Shown piece by piece: positions 42,561 to 52,999 of a DNA stretch of 64,000 bases. Numbering within the stretch: position 1 is the stretch's first letter; each line of letters begins with the position of its first letter. The notes under the pieces were generated by a model, which had not been told where the DNA came from, ran no database searches, and was given only the letters and a program-made list of their open reading frames with translations. The stretch comes from an uncultured Pelagibacteraceae bacterium (GTDB taxonomy: Bacteria > Pseudomonadota > Alphaproteobacteria > Pelagibacterales > Pelagibacteraceae): NCBI GenBank assembly GCA_902595125.1, contig CACJOY010000002.1, positions 124,001 through 188,000 on the forward strand, written 5' to 3'. Made by a program: the position numbers and the translations under genes.

Positions 42561-42603
42561 GGGGGCTTCTAACAAATAAGAATTGAATAATCAATAGAAC
42601 ACT

Positions 42604-44148
42604 TTATGCTTTTGGAAAAATAATTTCCATGCTTGCTCCCATTTCATCAGTTCTATTTGATGCTTTTATTGATGCATTATGTAAATCAACCAAGTTTTTA
42701 ACAATATTCAATCCAAGACCAGAATGTTGTCCAAATTTATCAGGTCTATTACTATAGAATCTATTAAATATTTTATTTGTGTCTTTTTCCTTAAATCCTT
42801 GACCTTCATCTAATACATTGATGACAACTTTATTATCATTTAATTTAGAAACTTTAACTATTACATCCTTGTTGTCTTGACTAAAAGATATTGCATTTTC
42901 TAAAAGATTGGCAATAATTTGTTCTATCCTATTCCCGATTCCATTAATAAAATATTTACTTTTACCATCATTTTCATAAGTAATATTTATTCCTCTTTTC
43001 AATTTGTAAATATTATTAAAATCATCCACAACAGATTTTACAATTGGTTCAACATCCAATTTCTTTATCTTTTCTTTACTTAAAGCAACTTCATCTTTAA
43101 GCATTTGTGAATAATCAGTGATTAATCGTTCAATTCTTTGCACGTCGTGACTTAAAATATTTACTAACTTAATTCTTTGATCAATATCATTTGTATCATG
43201 AAGTATTTCTGAAGCACTTTTAAGCGATGCAAGAGGATTTCTAATCTCGTGTACTAAATCTGTGGAAAAATTTTCTGCATGAGAAATTCTTTTTTGTAAT
43301 TCAAGCGTCATATCATCTAAAGATTTTGAAAGTAAGCCCAATTCATCATTTCTTAATTTTAATGTATCGATATTTATAGTTTTTAAATTTTTATTTTTAA
43401 TTGTTTTTGTATAGCTTACTAAATTTTTAATTGGTTTCAAAAAGTATCTATTTAAAACATAAGAAAAAATAAAAATTACAATCCCTACAGCAATAGCGGT
43501 TCTAATTATAAAAGATTTTCTTTCATCAATCGCTGCTTTTATATCATTTGCATTTTCAGTTATCGCAAGGTAACCAATATTAATTTCATTATGCATCACG
43601 TTTTTTATTGTTGTTAATTTAAATTTATTAAATTCCTCTTGAGTAAAAGTAAAAGGAATGCCAAAATTTTTAGATCCAGCATAGTTTAATAAAATATCCT
43701 TCAATGAAACAGCATTATCTTTTCCAATATCTATATTTTTTTCTTCAGTAATTTCTTTTGTTTTTTTTTCATTTAAAATTTCTAATTCAACGGTATCCAA
43801 TCTTTTTGAAAAAGATCTTGGATCAAGGTCTAAAGTATCTGTATCACCCACTAAATCCAACTGATTATCAAAAAAAATTACTCTATCAAGATTTTGAAAT
43901 AAAAATCTTGTAGAAAATAAAAATTTTCTTATATCTTCTTCAACAAACTTTACATCTAATCTTGTTAAATTATCAATTGTATTATTAATTACCTCAATAT
44001 GATTTGAAGATTTTTTTTTAATTAAATTTGGTTGGACATTTTTTAAGTATACAAACGTAAAAAGTCCTATTATTGTAAAAAATATAAAATTAATAAATAA
44101 AAATTTTTTTAAAATAGATAAATTTTTAAGAAAATTGCCAAACATCAA
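42604..44148 (-). CDS. chvG: Sensor histidine kinase, ChvG-like
   Basis: Two TM segments, HAMP-like region, [14 protein letters not shown]-box, [10 protein letters not shown]; next to the response regulator. Confidence 0.85.
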   Translation of the reverse strand: MMFGNFLKNLSILKKFLFINFIFFTIIGLFTFVYLKNVQPNLIKKKSSNHIEVINNTIDNLTRLDVKFVEEDIRKFLFSTRFLFQNLDRVIFFDNQLDLVGDTDTLDLDPRSFSKRLDTVELEILNEKKTKEITEEKNIDIGKDNAVSLKDILLNYAGSKNFGIPFTFTQEEFNKFKLTTIKNVMHNEINIGYLAITENANDIKAAIDERKSFIIRTAIAVGIVIFIFSYVLNRYFLKPIKNLVSYTKTIKNKNLKTINIDTLKLRNDELGLLSKSLDDMTLELQKRISHAENFSTDLVHEIRNPLASLKSASEILHDTNDIDQRIKLVNILSHDVQRIERLITDYSQMLKDEVALSKEKIKKLDVEPIVKSVVDDFNNIYKLKRGINITYENDGKSKYFINGIGNRIEQIIANLLENAISFSQDNKDVIVKVSKLNDNKVVINVLDEGQGFKEKDTNKIFNRFYSNRPDKFGQHSGLGLNIVKNLVDLHNASIKASNRTDEMGASMEIIFPKA

Positions 44149-44852
44149 CTAACATTCCACCTATATCCACTTCCATATCTTGTCTCAATAGCTGAAAATT
44201 CTGGATCAACTTTTTTAAATTTTTTTCTGATTCTTTTAACATGACTATCGATTGTTCGATCCTCTATGTCTGTGTCTTCTCTATAAGCTATATCCATTAG
44301 TTGTGCTCGCTCTTTTATGATACCTGGTCTTTTAGCAAGTTCTTTAACTAATAAAAACTCTGTAGTTGTTAACTTATCAGGTAACTGTTTTCCATCCCAC
44401 TCACACTCCAATTGTGAAGGATCTAATTTTAATTTTCCATGAGAAATAACACTTTTGTTTTCCTCTAGTGAATCTTTTGAATCTTTTCTTCTTAGTTGAA
44501 CTCTAATTCTTTCTATTAAAACTTTTATTGAAAAACCTCCTGATTTTTTAATAAAATCATCAGCACCTAATTTTAAACCAAGTAATTCGTCTATTTCGTC
44601 ATCTTTTGAAGTTAAGAAAATGACTGGTAAAGATGTTTTTTTTCTTAATTTTTTTAGTAATTCCTCACCATCCATTTTAGGCATTTTAATATCAACAATA
44701 GCTAAATCTGGGGGCGTTCTTGTAAGACCAATTAGTGCACTTTCTCCATCTATATAAGTTTGAACCGTAAATCCCTCTTTTTCAAGAGCTATACTAAGGG
44801 TTGTAAGAATATTCCTATCATCATCTACTAGGGCTATTGTCTGTTTATGCAT
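44145..44852 (-). CDS. chvI: OmpR-family response regulator, ChvI-like
   Basis: [26 protein letters not shown]-terminal winged helix [15 protein letters not shown]. Confidence 0.9.
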   Translation of the reverse strand: MHKQTIALVDDDRNILTTLSIALEKEGFTVQTYIDGESALIGLTRTPPDLAIVDIKMPKMDGEELLKKLRKKTSLPVIFLTSKDDEIDELLGLKLGADDFIKKSGGFSIKVLIERIRVQLRRKDSKDSLEENKSVISHGKLKLDPSQLECEWDGKQLPDKLTTTEFLLVKELAKRPGIIKERAQLMDIAYREDTDIEDRTIDSHVKRIRKKFKKVDPEFSAIETRYGSGYRWNVS

Positions 44853-44897
44853 ACTTCTATTTAAAAATACTAAATTGTTCTTATTTGGGCAATTAAA

Positions 44898-47672
44898 TTA
44901 ATGTAGGGCCCCCCAGTTTTCACCTGTATTCAAATCTACTGTTAAAGGTATTGAAAAGGAATGTTGATCGCTCTTAACCACACTAGACATTTCTTCAACT
45001 ATCATTTTACTGACTCTTTTTACATCTTCCTTTGGAGTTTCGAAGATTAACTCATCATGAATTTGTAATAACATCTTTGTTTTTTGGTTTATTTTTTCGT
45101 CTAATCTTTTACTTAATCTTATCATGGCAAGCCTCATTATTTCTGATGCTGATCCTTGAATTGGCGCATTAATAGCTGCACGTTCTTGAAAATTTCTTAT
45201 ATTATAATTCTTATCATTAATATTTATAAAATGTGATCTCCTTCCAAAGATGTTATTTACATAACCGCTCTTTCTACAAAATTTGATTGTTTTATCCATG
45301 TAAACTTTGATTTCAGGAAATCTAGCAAAATATGAATTTAAAAATTCTTCAGCTTCGTAATTTGACACATTTATTTGTTTAGCTAAACCATATTGAGATA
45401 TTCCATAAATAATACCAAAATTTATCGCTTTTGCTTTTCTTCTTTGATCTTGATTTACTTTTTTAATTTCTACATTAAATATCTGACTTGCCGTTAATGA
45501 ATGAATGTCTTCATTATTTTTGAATGCTTTTTTGAGTTCTTTTACATTAGCCAAATCAGCTAGAATTCTCATTTCAATTTGATTATAATCAGCTGAAATT
45601 AAAAAATTATCTTTTTCTGCTATAAAAGACTTTCTTATATCCCTGCCATCTTCACTTTTAATTGGGATATTTTGTAAATTTGGATCGCTAGATGCTAATC
45701 TTCCGGTAGTAGTCGCGGCAAGTAAAAATGAAGTATGAACTCTATTTGTTAAAGGGTTAATATGTTCGGGAAGAGAGTCGGAATAAGTATTTTTTAATTT
45801 AGAAACCTGTCTCCAGTCTAAAACTAACTGAGGAAATTCATATCCTTTAAAAGCAAGATCTTCCAGTACTGCAGCACTTGTAGCAAAACTACCTTTTTTA
45901 GTTTTTTTTAAATCTGCTATTTTAAGTTCATTATATAAAATCTCTCCAAGTTGTTTTGGAGATGCGATATTAAATTCTTTTTTGGATATTTTAAAAACAT
46001 TTTTTTGAATTTTTTCAATTTTTTTTTCAAATTTAGATGATAAAGCTTTTAAAAATTTTTTATCAATCTTAATACCTTCAATTTCCATAAAAGCTAAAAT
46101 TTTTATCATTGGTTTTTCAAAAACTTCATAAATATTTACCATCTTTTCATCTTTAAGACTTTTTTGAAATTTTTTATATAACCTAAAAGTTATATCAGCA
46201 TCTTCAGCGGCATAATCTTTTGCTTTATCTATATCAACATCCTTGAAATTAATTTCTTTTTTTCCAGTTCCTACTAAATCTTTGAAGGCAATTGTTTTAT
46301 GATTTAAATGTATCTCTGATAATGAATCCATATTATGTCTATTTTTTCCAGCATCCAAAACGTAAGACATTAGCATTGTATCTTCCATAGCAGAAATGGT
46401 AATGCCATGTTTAAATAAAACAATAAAATCAAACTTAATATTTTGACCAATTTTTCTTATACTCAAATCCTCAAGCAAAGGTTTTAATTTTTTTAAAACT
46501 AATTCTTTATTTAAATTATTTTGTGACTTATGACCTAATGGAATATAACATGCCTTACCAATTCTAGAACTCAAAGAGATACCAATTAAATCGGCTTGAT
46601 GTGGATCTAAAGAACTCGTTTCAGTATCAACAGCAACATCTCCAACTTCTTCAGCTTCATTAATCCAATTATCAATTTCTTTTAGATCTTTAATTAAGTG
46701 ATAATCCTTTTTGTTAATTGAATTTTGAATTTCTTTAGAAACAGTCTCATTTTTAATACCTTCTAAATTTGGTTCTCCATATGTTGATATTGCTGAACTA
46801 AGAAGTCTATTGAATTCCATTTCTCTCAAGAATTTATAAAGTTTATCTTTGTCAATTTCTTTCAATTTGAACTCGGACAATTCTCTATTAACTGGAGCAT
46901 TATGTTTTAATGTTACCAACTGTTTACTAATTAAAGCTTTATCCTTATTTTCAATTAATGTTTCTCTTCTTTTATTCTGCTTGATCTCATGTGCAGATTT
47001 TAAAAGTTTTTCTAAATTGCCATACTTATTTATTAATTCTGCTGCTGTTTTTACTCCAATCCCAGGAACACCTGGAACATTATCGCTGCTATCTCCTGCT
47101 AAAGCTTGAACATCAATTACTTTACTTGGATCAACACCAAATTTATTTTGAACATCCTCTTCTGAAATGAATTTATTCTTCATTGGATCAAAAATTCGAA
47201 CCTTATTTTTGAATAACTGCATTAAATCTTTATCTGAAGAAACAATTGTAACTCTTGCTCCTTTTTTTAAAATTTGATCAACATATGTTGCTATTAAGTC
47301 ATCTGCCTCATAATTAGCAAGATCAACCGAAGGTAAATTAAAAGCTAATACAGATTTTCTTATATATTCAAATTGAGGAGCTAAATCATCAGGTGCTTCA
47401 GAACGATTAGCTTTGTAATCACTATAAATTTCATTCCTAAAAGTTTTTCTAGCAGAGTCAAAAATTACAGCAAAATGGGTTGGTTTATGTTTATTTTCAT
47501 TTGATTTAGAATCTTCAAGAAGTTTAAACAACATACTACAAAAACCACTAACTGCCCCAGTTGGTAGTCCATCAGTTTTTCGCGTTAATGGAGGTAGTGC
47601 ATAATAAGCTCTAAATATATATCCGGATCCATCAATAAGATAAAAATGATCTGTTTTTTGAATTTTACTCAT
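44898..47672 (-). CDS. polA: DNA polymerase I with 5'-3' and 3'-5' exonuclease domains
   Basis: FLIDGSGYIFRAYYALP, DVAVDTETSSLD, DYNQIEMRILA, LQIHDELIFE. Confidence 0.97.
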   Translation of the reverse strand: MSKIQKTDHFYLIDGSGYIFRAYYALPPLTRKTDGLPTGAVSGFCSMLFKLLEDSKSNENKHKPTHFAVIFDSARKTFRNEIYSDYKANRSEAPDDLAPQFEYIRKSVLAFNLPSVDLANYEADDLIATYVDQILKKGARVTIVSSDKDLMQLFKNKVRIFDPMKNKFISEEDVQNKFGVDPSKVIDVQALAGDSSDNVPGVPGIGVKTAAELINKYGNLEKLLKSAHEIKQNKRRETLIENKDKALISKQLVTLKHNAPVNRELSEFKLKEIDKDKLYKFLREMEFNRLLSSAISTYGEPNLEGIKNETVSKEIQNSINKKDYHLIKDLKEIDNWINEAEEVGDVAVDTETSSLDPHQADLIGISLSSRIGKACYIPLGHKSQNNLNKELVLKKLKPLLEDLSIRKIGQNIKFDFIVLFKHGITISAMEDTMLMSYVLDAGKNRHNMDSLSEIHLNHKTIAFKDLVGTGKKEINFKDVDIDKAKDYAAEDADITFRLYKKFQKSLKDEKMVNIYEVFEKPMIKILAFMEIEGIKIDKKFLKALSSKFEKKIEKIQKNVFKISKKEFNIASPKQLGEILYNELKIADLKKTKKGSFATSAAVLEDLAFKGYEFPQLVLDWRQVSKLKNTYSDSLPEHINPLTNRVHTSFLLAATTTGRLASSDPNLQNIPIKSEDGRDIRKSFIAEKDNFLISADYNQIEMRILADLANVKELKKAFKNNEDIHSLTASQIFNVEIKKVNQDQRRKAKAINFGIIYGISQYGLAKQINVSNYEAEEFLNSYFARFPEIKVYMDKTIKFCRKSGYVNNIFGRRSHFININDKNYNIRNFQERAAINAPIQGSASEIMRLAMIRLSKRLDEKINQKTKMLLQIHDELIFETPKEDVKRVSKMIVEEMSSVVKSDQHSFSIPLTVDLNTGENWGALH

Positions 47673-47718
47673 TAAAAATTAATATAGATTATAGATAAAA
47701 ATAAGAGTATTATTTTTT

Positions 47719-48270
47719 ATGGAACTTATAAAGCAAAATTCTCAATCAAAAATAATTAAATCACTAATTATTATTTTTTTTGGCTCAATAACTCTAGCTA
47801 TTTCAGCAAAAATTAAAATTCCTTTCTATCCTGTGCCAATGACTATGCAAACCTTCGTTGTATTATTTTTAGGAATAAGCTTTGGATATAAGATAGCTGT
47901 TACTACTGTAGGTTTATATTTAATTGAGGGAATTGCAGGGATACCTGTTTTTTCTAATTCTCCTGAAAGAGGAGTAGGTTTGATTTACTTTACTGGTCCA
48001 ACTATGGGTTATTTATTAGGATTTATATCAGCTTGTTTTTTAGCATCTTTTGTAAAAATTAAAGATAATTACCCTTTGATTTTTATAAAATTAATCTTAT
48101 CAGTTTCGACAATATATATTTTAGGTGTTACTTGGTTAGGAATAATTATTGGATGGGAAAAGCCACTTATTCAACTTGGTGTTACACCTTTTTTATTAGC
48201 TGAAGTTACAAAAATGTTGCTTTTAACTGTCCTAGCCAAAAAACTTTTAAAATTAAGAAAATTTATTTAG
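47719..48270 (+). CDS. bioY: Biotin transporter BioY
   Basis: KIPFYPVPMTMQTFVVLFLG, YLIEGIAGIPVFS, GPTMGYLLGF. Confidence 0.93.
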   Translation: MELIKQNSQSKIIKSLIIIFFGSITLAISAKIKIPFYPVPMTMQTFVVLFLGISFGYKIAVTTVGLYLIEGIAGIPVFSNSPERGVGLIYFTGPTMGYLLGFISACFLASFVKIKDNYPLIFIKLILSVSTIYILGVTWLGIIIGWEKPLIQLGVTPFLLAEVTKMLLLTVLAKKLLKLRKFI

Positions 48271-48826
48271 GAGATCTTTTTGAAAGAATTCTTTGTAAGG
48301 TTCTTCTGTGCATCTTGAGTCTTCTTGCTGTTTCGGATACATTTCTATTACATAATTCAAATACTCTATGAATGTGTTCCCACTTAACTCTATCTGCTGA
48401 CATGGGATTTTCAGGTGGAGCGGCTTTTTTCGATGGATCTGCTAGTAAAGCTTTTTCAACATCTTCAGCATCTGCTGGCTTGGCCAAATAATCAATTGCA
48501 CCCTCTTTAATTGCTGCAACTGCTGTTGGTATGTTGCCATATCCAGTTAACATAATGATTCTACTTGATGAATTAGAATTTTGAATTTCTTTTACAACAT
48601 CTAGACCATTTCCATCACCTAATCTGAGATCAACTACCGCAAAACCAGGTTTTTTTGCTTTAACAGAATCTATCCCTTTTTGTACACCCTCTGCTTGAAT
48701 AACCTCAAAGCCCTTTTTTTCCATAGCTCTAGCTAATCTCTCCCTAAAAGGGTTGTCATCATCGACTATTAATAGTGATTTATTCTCGAAATCAGCTAAA
48801 TTTTGAAGTGATGCTTCGTTTTTCAT
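48263..48826 (-). CDS. regA: ActR/RegA/PrrA-type response regulator
   Basis: LLIVDDDNPFRERLARAMEKKGF, AVVDLRLGDGNGLDVV, C-terminal Fis-like HTH CNRNVSETARRLKMHRRTLQRILSKRSP. Confidence 0.93.
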   Translation of the reverse strand: MKNEASLQNLADFENKSLLIVDDDNPFRERLARAMEKKGFEVIQAEGVQKGIDSVKAKKPGFAVVDLRLGDGNGLDVVKEIQNSNSSSRIIMLTGYGNIPTAVAAIKEGAIDYLAKPADAEDVEKALLADPSKKAAPPENPMSADRVKWEHIHRVFELCNRNVSETARRLKMHRRTLQRILSKRSPK

Positions 48827-48972
48827 GTCCTATATATGGATACTTTTTATAACTATTCAATAGGTAATTATTTGCTTTACATTAAGCAACTATTCAATTA
48901 ATTGCTCGAATTACTAAAGTTTTTAATTAAAAAAAGCTTTTTTTTATTAAATTTTTTTGGGGAGCATTTATA

Positions 48973-50157
48973 ATGCAAAAATTTAAATCGGTTGAAGAAC
49001 TTGTAAATCAACTGAGACCTGATAAGCCAGTTTATTGCATCAGAAAGAATTCTATTCTTTCTGCGTCGAAATACTTTCAAAGAAAATTTCCAGGAAAAAT
49101 TTTATATGCAGTGAAAACGAATCCTCATGAGGAAGTGATTAAAACCTTAATAGAAAGTGGAATAGACCAATTTGATGTGGCTTCTATTGCAGAAGTAAGA
49201 GCAGTCAGAAAATTCAGCCAAGATGCTAAATGTTCTTATATGCATACGGTTAAGAGTAGAGAAAATATTAAGGAAGCTTATTTTAAGTTCGGTATTAAAA
49301 CATTTGTTTTAGATACAAAAGATGAATTAGTAAAAATTATTGAAAGTACTAATAATGCTAAAGATCTTGAATTATTTGTAAGAGTTGCAGTATCAAATGA
49401 ACATGCTGAAATAGATTTATCTAAAAAATTTGGTGCTACAAATTCTGAGGCTTCAGGATTATTAAGATTAGTTAAACAAAATTCAAAAAAGATTGGATTA
49501 AGTTTTCACGTTGGATCACAATGTATGCATCCAATCTCTTATACTAAAGGTATTGCTGAAATCGGAAATATAATTAAAAAAACAAAAATTATACCAGATT
49601 ACATTAATGTGGGTGGAGGTTTCCCAACAATATATCCAGATTTAGTTCCTCAATCTTTAAATAATTACATGGAAGAAATTAAAAGAAGTTTAGATAATTT
49701 AAAATTAAATAATATGCCAGAAATTATTTGTGAGCCTGGAAGAGCTTTAGTTGCTGAAAGTGGTTCTACCATAGTAAGAGTTGACCTTAAAAAAAAACAA
49801 AAGCTTTATATAAATGATGGAACCTATGGAACGCTTTTCGATGCAGGAACTCCAAATATAGTTTTTCCATCTAAAATGATAAAAGATAATTCTAATAAAA
49901 TTATTTCAAAAAAATTAACTGCTTTCGATTTTTATGGTCCGACTTGTGATAGCATGGATTATATGAAGGGTCCTTTTCTTCTACCAAATAATATAAAAGA
50001 AAACGATTATATCGAACTTGGTCAATTAGGTGCATATGGTTTGACTTTTAGAACACAATTCAATGGTTTTTTCTCTGATGAGATTTACGAAGTTGAAGAT
50101 AAACCAATTATGACGCTTTATGACAAAGAGATAAATAAAGCAACTTTGGTTGCTTAA
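48973..50157 (+). CDS. Type III PLP ornithine/lysine decarboxylase
   Basis: ILYAVKTNPHEEVIKTL (PLP Lys), GGGFPTIYP, CEPGRALVAESG, GPTCDSMDYM. Confidence 0.92.
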   Translation: MQKFKSVEELVNQLRPDKPVYCIRKNSILSASKYFQRKFPGKILYAVKTNPHEEVIKTLIESGIDQFDVASIAEVRAVRKFSQDAKCSYMHTVKSRENIKEAYFKFGIKTFVLDTKDELVKIIESTNNAKDLELFVRVAVSNEHAEIDLSKKFGATNSEASGLLRLVKQNSKKIGLSFHVGSQCMHPISYTKGIAEIGNIIKKTKIIPDYINVGGGFPTIYPDLVPQSLNNYMEEIKRSLDNLKLNNMPEIICEPGRALVAESGSTIVRVDLKKKQKLYINDGTYGTLFDAGTPNIVFPSKMIKDNSNKIISKKLTAFDFYGPTCDSMDYMKGPFLLPNNIKENDYIELGQLGAYGLTFRTQFNGFFSDEIYEVEDKPIMTLYDKEINKATLVA

Positions 50158-51200
50158 TGTCAGAGAATAAAAGTTTAGGTCATAATAGTAAGAAAGATTT
50201 TTTAAAAAATCCCGTAGAACATATAGATATTACATCTTTTGATGCCAGAAAGATTATTTCATCTATGGAAAAAATGTCATTTGTATCTAGAGAAACTGCT
50301 AAAGCCGCAAATATTTATAATGAAATGCTGAAAGATAAAGATTGTACAATCTTTTTAACATTAGCAGGCTCTACTTCTGCTGCTGGATGTATGAACATTT
50401 ATAAAGATTTTGTAAAATATAATATGGTAGATGCTATTGTTGCGACTGGAGCATCAATAATAGATATGGATTTTTTTGAAGCTTTAGGTTTCAAACATTA
50501 TCGAGGATCACAGTTTCAAGATGACACTGAACTAAGAAAAAACTATATTGATAGAATTTATGACACTTATATCGATGAGGAAGAATTACAAATTTGTGAT
50601 AAAAAAATTTCTGAAATAGCAGATAATTTAGAACCTAGAAGTTATACCTCTAGAGAATTTATCCATGAAATGGGTAAGTACTTAAAAAAAAATTCAGTTA
50701 AAAAAGACTCTTTAATTGAAACAGCATATGACAATAATGTTCCGATATTTTGTCCTGCTTTTACTGACTCTAGCGCAGGTTTTGGATTAGTAATTCATCA
50801 GGAAAAAAATCCAAAAAATCACATGACAATTGACTCGATTAGAGAGTTTAGAGAGTTAACAGAAATTAAAATTCAATCAAAAGGTTCTGGTTTATTTATG
50901 ATTGGCGGAGGAGTGCCAAAAAATTTTATTCAAGACACAGTAATATGTGCTGAGCTTTTAGGTAAAGAAGTTGATATGCATAAATATGCTATACAAATCA
51001 CTGTGGCTGATTCTAGAGATGGGGCTTGTAGTAGTTCAACCTTAAAAGAAGCTAGTTCTTGGGGTAAGGTTGATATGACTAAAGAGCAAATGGTTTTTGC
51101 AGAAGCTACAAGTGTTCTTCCATTAATAGCTAGTGATGCCTATCATAAAGCTGAATGGAAAAATAGAGAAAGAAAAAATTTCTCAAAAATATTTGGATAA
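50157..51200 (+). CDS. Deoxyhypusine synthase-like protein (putative polyamine aminobutyltransferase)
   Basis: FLTLAGSTSAAGCMNIYKDFV, IVATGASIIDMDFFEALG, EASSWGKVD containing the DHS catalytic Lys context (WGK). Confidence 0.88.
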   Translation: MSENKSLGHNSKKDFLKNPVEHIDITSFDARKIISSMEKMSFVSRETAKAANIYNEMLKDKDCTIFLTLAGSTSAAGCMNIYKDFVKYNMVDAIVATGASIIDMDFFEALGFKHYRGSQFQDDTELRKNYIDRIYDTYIDEEELQICDKKISEIADNLEPRSYTSREFIHEMGKYLKKNSVKKDSLIETAYDNNVPIFCPAFTDSSAGFGLVIHQEKNPKNHMTIDSIREFRELTEIKIQSKGSGLFMIGGGVPKNFIQDTVICAELLGKEVDMHKYAIQITVADSRDGACSSSTLKEASSWGKVDMTKEQMVFAEATSVLPLIASDAYHKAEWKNRERKNFSKIFG

Positions 51201-51204
51201 TAAA

Positions 51205-52080
51205 TTGAAATATCTATCAAATAGAAAAGGTTTTTTAGGAGTTGATAACAAGTTCAATTTTCGAGAAAAAGTTGTGATAGTCCCCTTTGGACTAGAAAAA
51301 ACTGTTAGCTACGGGGGAGGTACTAAAAATGGTCCTAAAGAGATAATTAAAGCTTCTCACCAAGTAGAATTATATGACGAAGAGTTAAACTGCGAACCTT
51401 ATAAAAAGATAGGAATTAAAACATTAAAACCTTTTAAAATTGATAAAAATGTAAAAAAAGCTCTAAAAAAAATTGCAATTTTAAATAAAGAAATCATAAA
51501 TAGAAAACTTTTTCCTATGACACTTGGAGGTGAACATTCAATTACACCTGGATGTATAGGTCCCTTTGTAAAAAAATATAAAAAAATTTGTCTTTTGCAT
51601 TTTGATGCTCATGCAGATTTAAGAGATAGCTATAACGGTAACAAATTTTCTCATGCATCAGCTATCAGAAGATGTTTAGACCACAAAAATGTTTCAGTTA
51701 TTTCATTTGGAATAAGAAATATTTCAGAGAGTGAAATCCCATTTTTAAAAAAAAATAAATCCAGAATAAATATTTTTTGGGCTAAAGATAAAGCAAATTG
51801 GAATCTCCAAAAATTCAAAAGATTAATAAAGAATAAAACTGTTTATCTTACTTTTGACGTTGATGGTTTTGACTCAAGTATTATGCCAGCCACTGGTACA
51901 CCAGAACCAGGTGGATTGTTTTGGGATGAAACTTTAAATATAATTAAAATAGCAGCTAAAAATTCTAAAATAGTCGGAGCAGATATTAATGAACTTGCGC
52001 CAATCAAGGGTTTTAACTCATACAATTTTTTAGTAGCAAAGTTAGTATATAAAATACTGACTTATAAATATTTATATTAA
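51205..52080 (+). CDS. Agmatinase/ureohydrolase family protein (SpeB-like)
   Basis: GGEHSITPG, HFDAHADLRD, TFDVDGFDSSIMPATGTPEPGG. In-frame TTG at 51205 sits after the upstream stop; the ATG at 51133 would overlap the upstream gene by 68 nt. Confidence 0.85.
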   Translation: MKYLSNRKGFLGVDNKFNFREKVVIVPFGLEKTVSYGGGTKNGPKEIIKASHQVELYDEELNCEPYKKIGIKTLKPFKIDKNVKKALKKIAILNKEIINRKLFPMTLGGEHSITPGCIGPFVKKYKKICLLHFDAHADLRDSYNGNKFSHASAIRRCLDHKNVSVISFGIRNISESEIPFLKKNKSRINIFWAKDKANWNLQKFKRLIKNKTVYLTFDVDGFDSSIMPATGTPEPGGLFWDETLNIIKIAAKNSKIVGADINELAPIKGFNSYNFLVAKLVYKILTYKYLY

Positions 52081-52082
52081 GT

Positions 52083-52631
52083 CTATACGGGTTTGAATGT
52101 TTTTAGTAGAAACCTGAATGGAATTAGCATTATTAACGCTACTAAAACCTTAACTGCTAAATCTCCAAATAAAAGTGTGACCCAAGGTACTCCCGTTGCA
52201 TAAAAGGATATTGAGAAAAATAGGAATGTATCTACTGTAGATCCAATTAGTGAAGATGTTAATGGAGCAATAAACCAGTCTTTTTTTCTAAGTCTATCAA
52301 ATATTTGAACATCTAATAATTGAGCAATTAAAAATGCAATACCTGAACCAATTGCAATTCTTATGGATATTAAGTCTGCAAAATTTGTTGAAAATAAAAG
52401 AGTAAAACTAATTCCTATAGCAAAACCAATATATACTATTTTTCTAGCAACCATTTTGCCATAGGACCTATTAGCAAGATCAGTTATTAAAAAAGCAATT
52501 GGGTAACTGAATGCACCATACGTTAATATTTCCCCTAAACCATAATATTTTATTGGAAACTGAACTAAATAATTTGATGCCAGTACTATAATTCCCATTA
52601 AGAATGATAGTATCAGGAATATCTTATTCAT
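52083..52631 (-). CDS. Queuosine precursor transporter family (YhhQ/VUT)
   Basis: GAFSYPIAFLITDLANRSYGKMVARKIVYIGF. Confidence 0.85.
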   Translation of the reverse strand: MNKIFLILSFLMGIIVLASNYLVQFPIKYYGLGEILTYGAFSYPIAFLITDLANRSYGKMVARKIVYIGFAIGISFTLLFSTNFADLISIRIAIGSGIAFLIAQLLDVQIFDRLRKKDWFIAPLTSSLIGSTVDTFLFFSISFYATGVPWVTLLFGDLAVKVLVALIMLIPFRFLLKTFKPV

Positions 52632-52948
52632 TAGACTGACTTAGATTGAACTATTTTTTTTTTTTGGAATGGAGATTTAATCAGCAAGTTTTTTTTTAAT
52701 TTTTTTAATCTTGGAGATAAGTTTTTATTTTTAACAGTCTTTAAAAATTCATCAAAACTTCCCTTTTTATCAACACTTCTTACGCCAGCATTGCTAACTG
52801 TTAGTTTCATACTTCTTTTTAAAAGATCACTTGTAAATTTTACTTTTTTTAAATTAGGTAAAAATCTTCTTTTAGTCTTGTTGTTAGCATGACTAACATT
52901 ATGACCTTTCATAGGATTTTTACCAGTTAGTTCGCATTTTTTTGCCAT
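52631..52948 (-). CDS. rpmB: 50S ribosomal protein L28
   Basis: [43 protein letters not shown]. Confidence 0.97.
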   Translation of the reverse strand: MAKKCELTGKNPMKGHNVSHANNKTKRRFLPNLKKVKFTSDLLKRSMKLTVSNAGVRSVDKKGSFDEFLKTVKNKNLSPRLKKLKKNLLIKSPFQKKKIVQSKSV

Positions 52949-52999
52949 GATGACTCGACTATATAAAGTGAGATATGGATTGCGTCAAGTTTATATGAT

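Noticed and set aside
42561-42603. Possible SAH riboswitch upstream of ahcY
   Set aside because: Only about 43 nt between chvG and the ahcY ATG, and no SAH-riboswitch-like sequence was recognised.
51133-51204. N-terminal extension of the SpeB-like protein
   Set aside because: Would overlap the DHS-like gene by 68 nt; an in-frame TTG at 51205 immediately after its stop is a better start.
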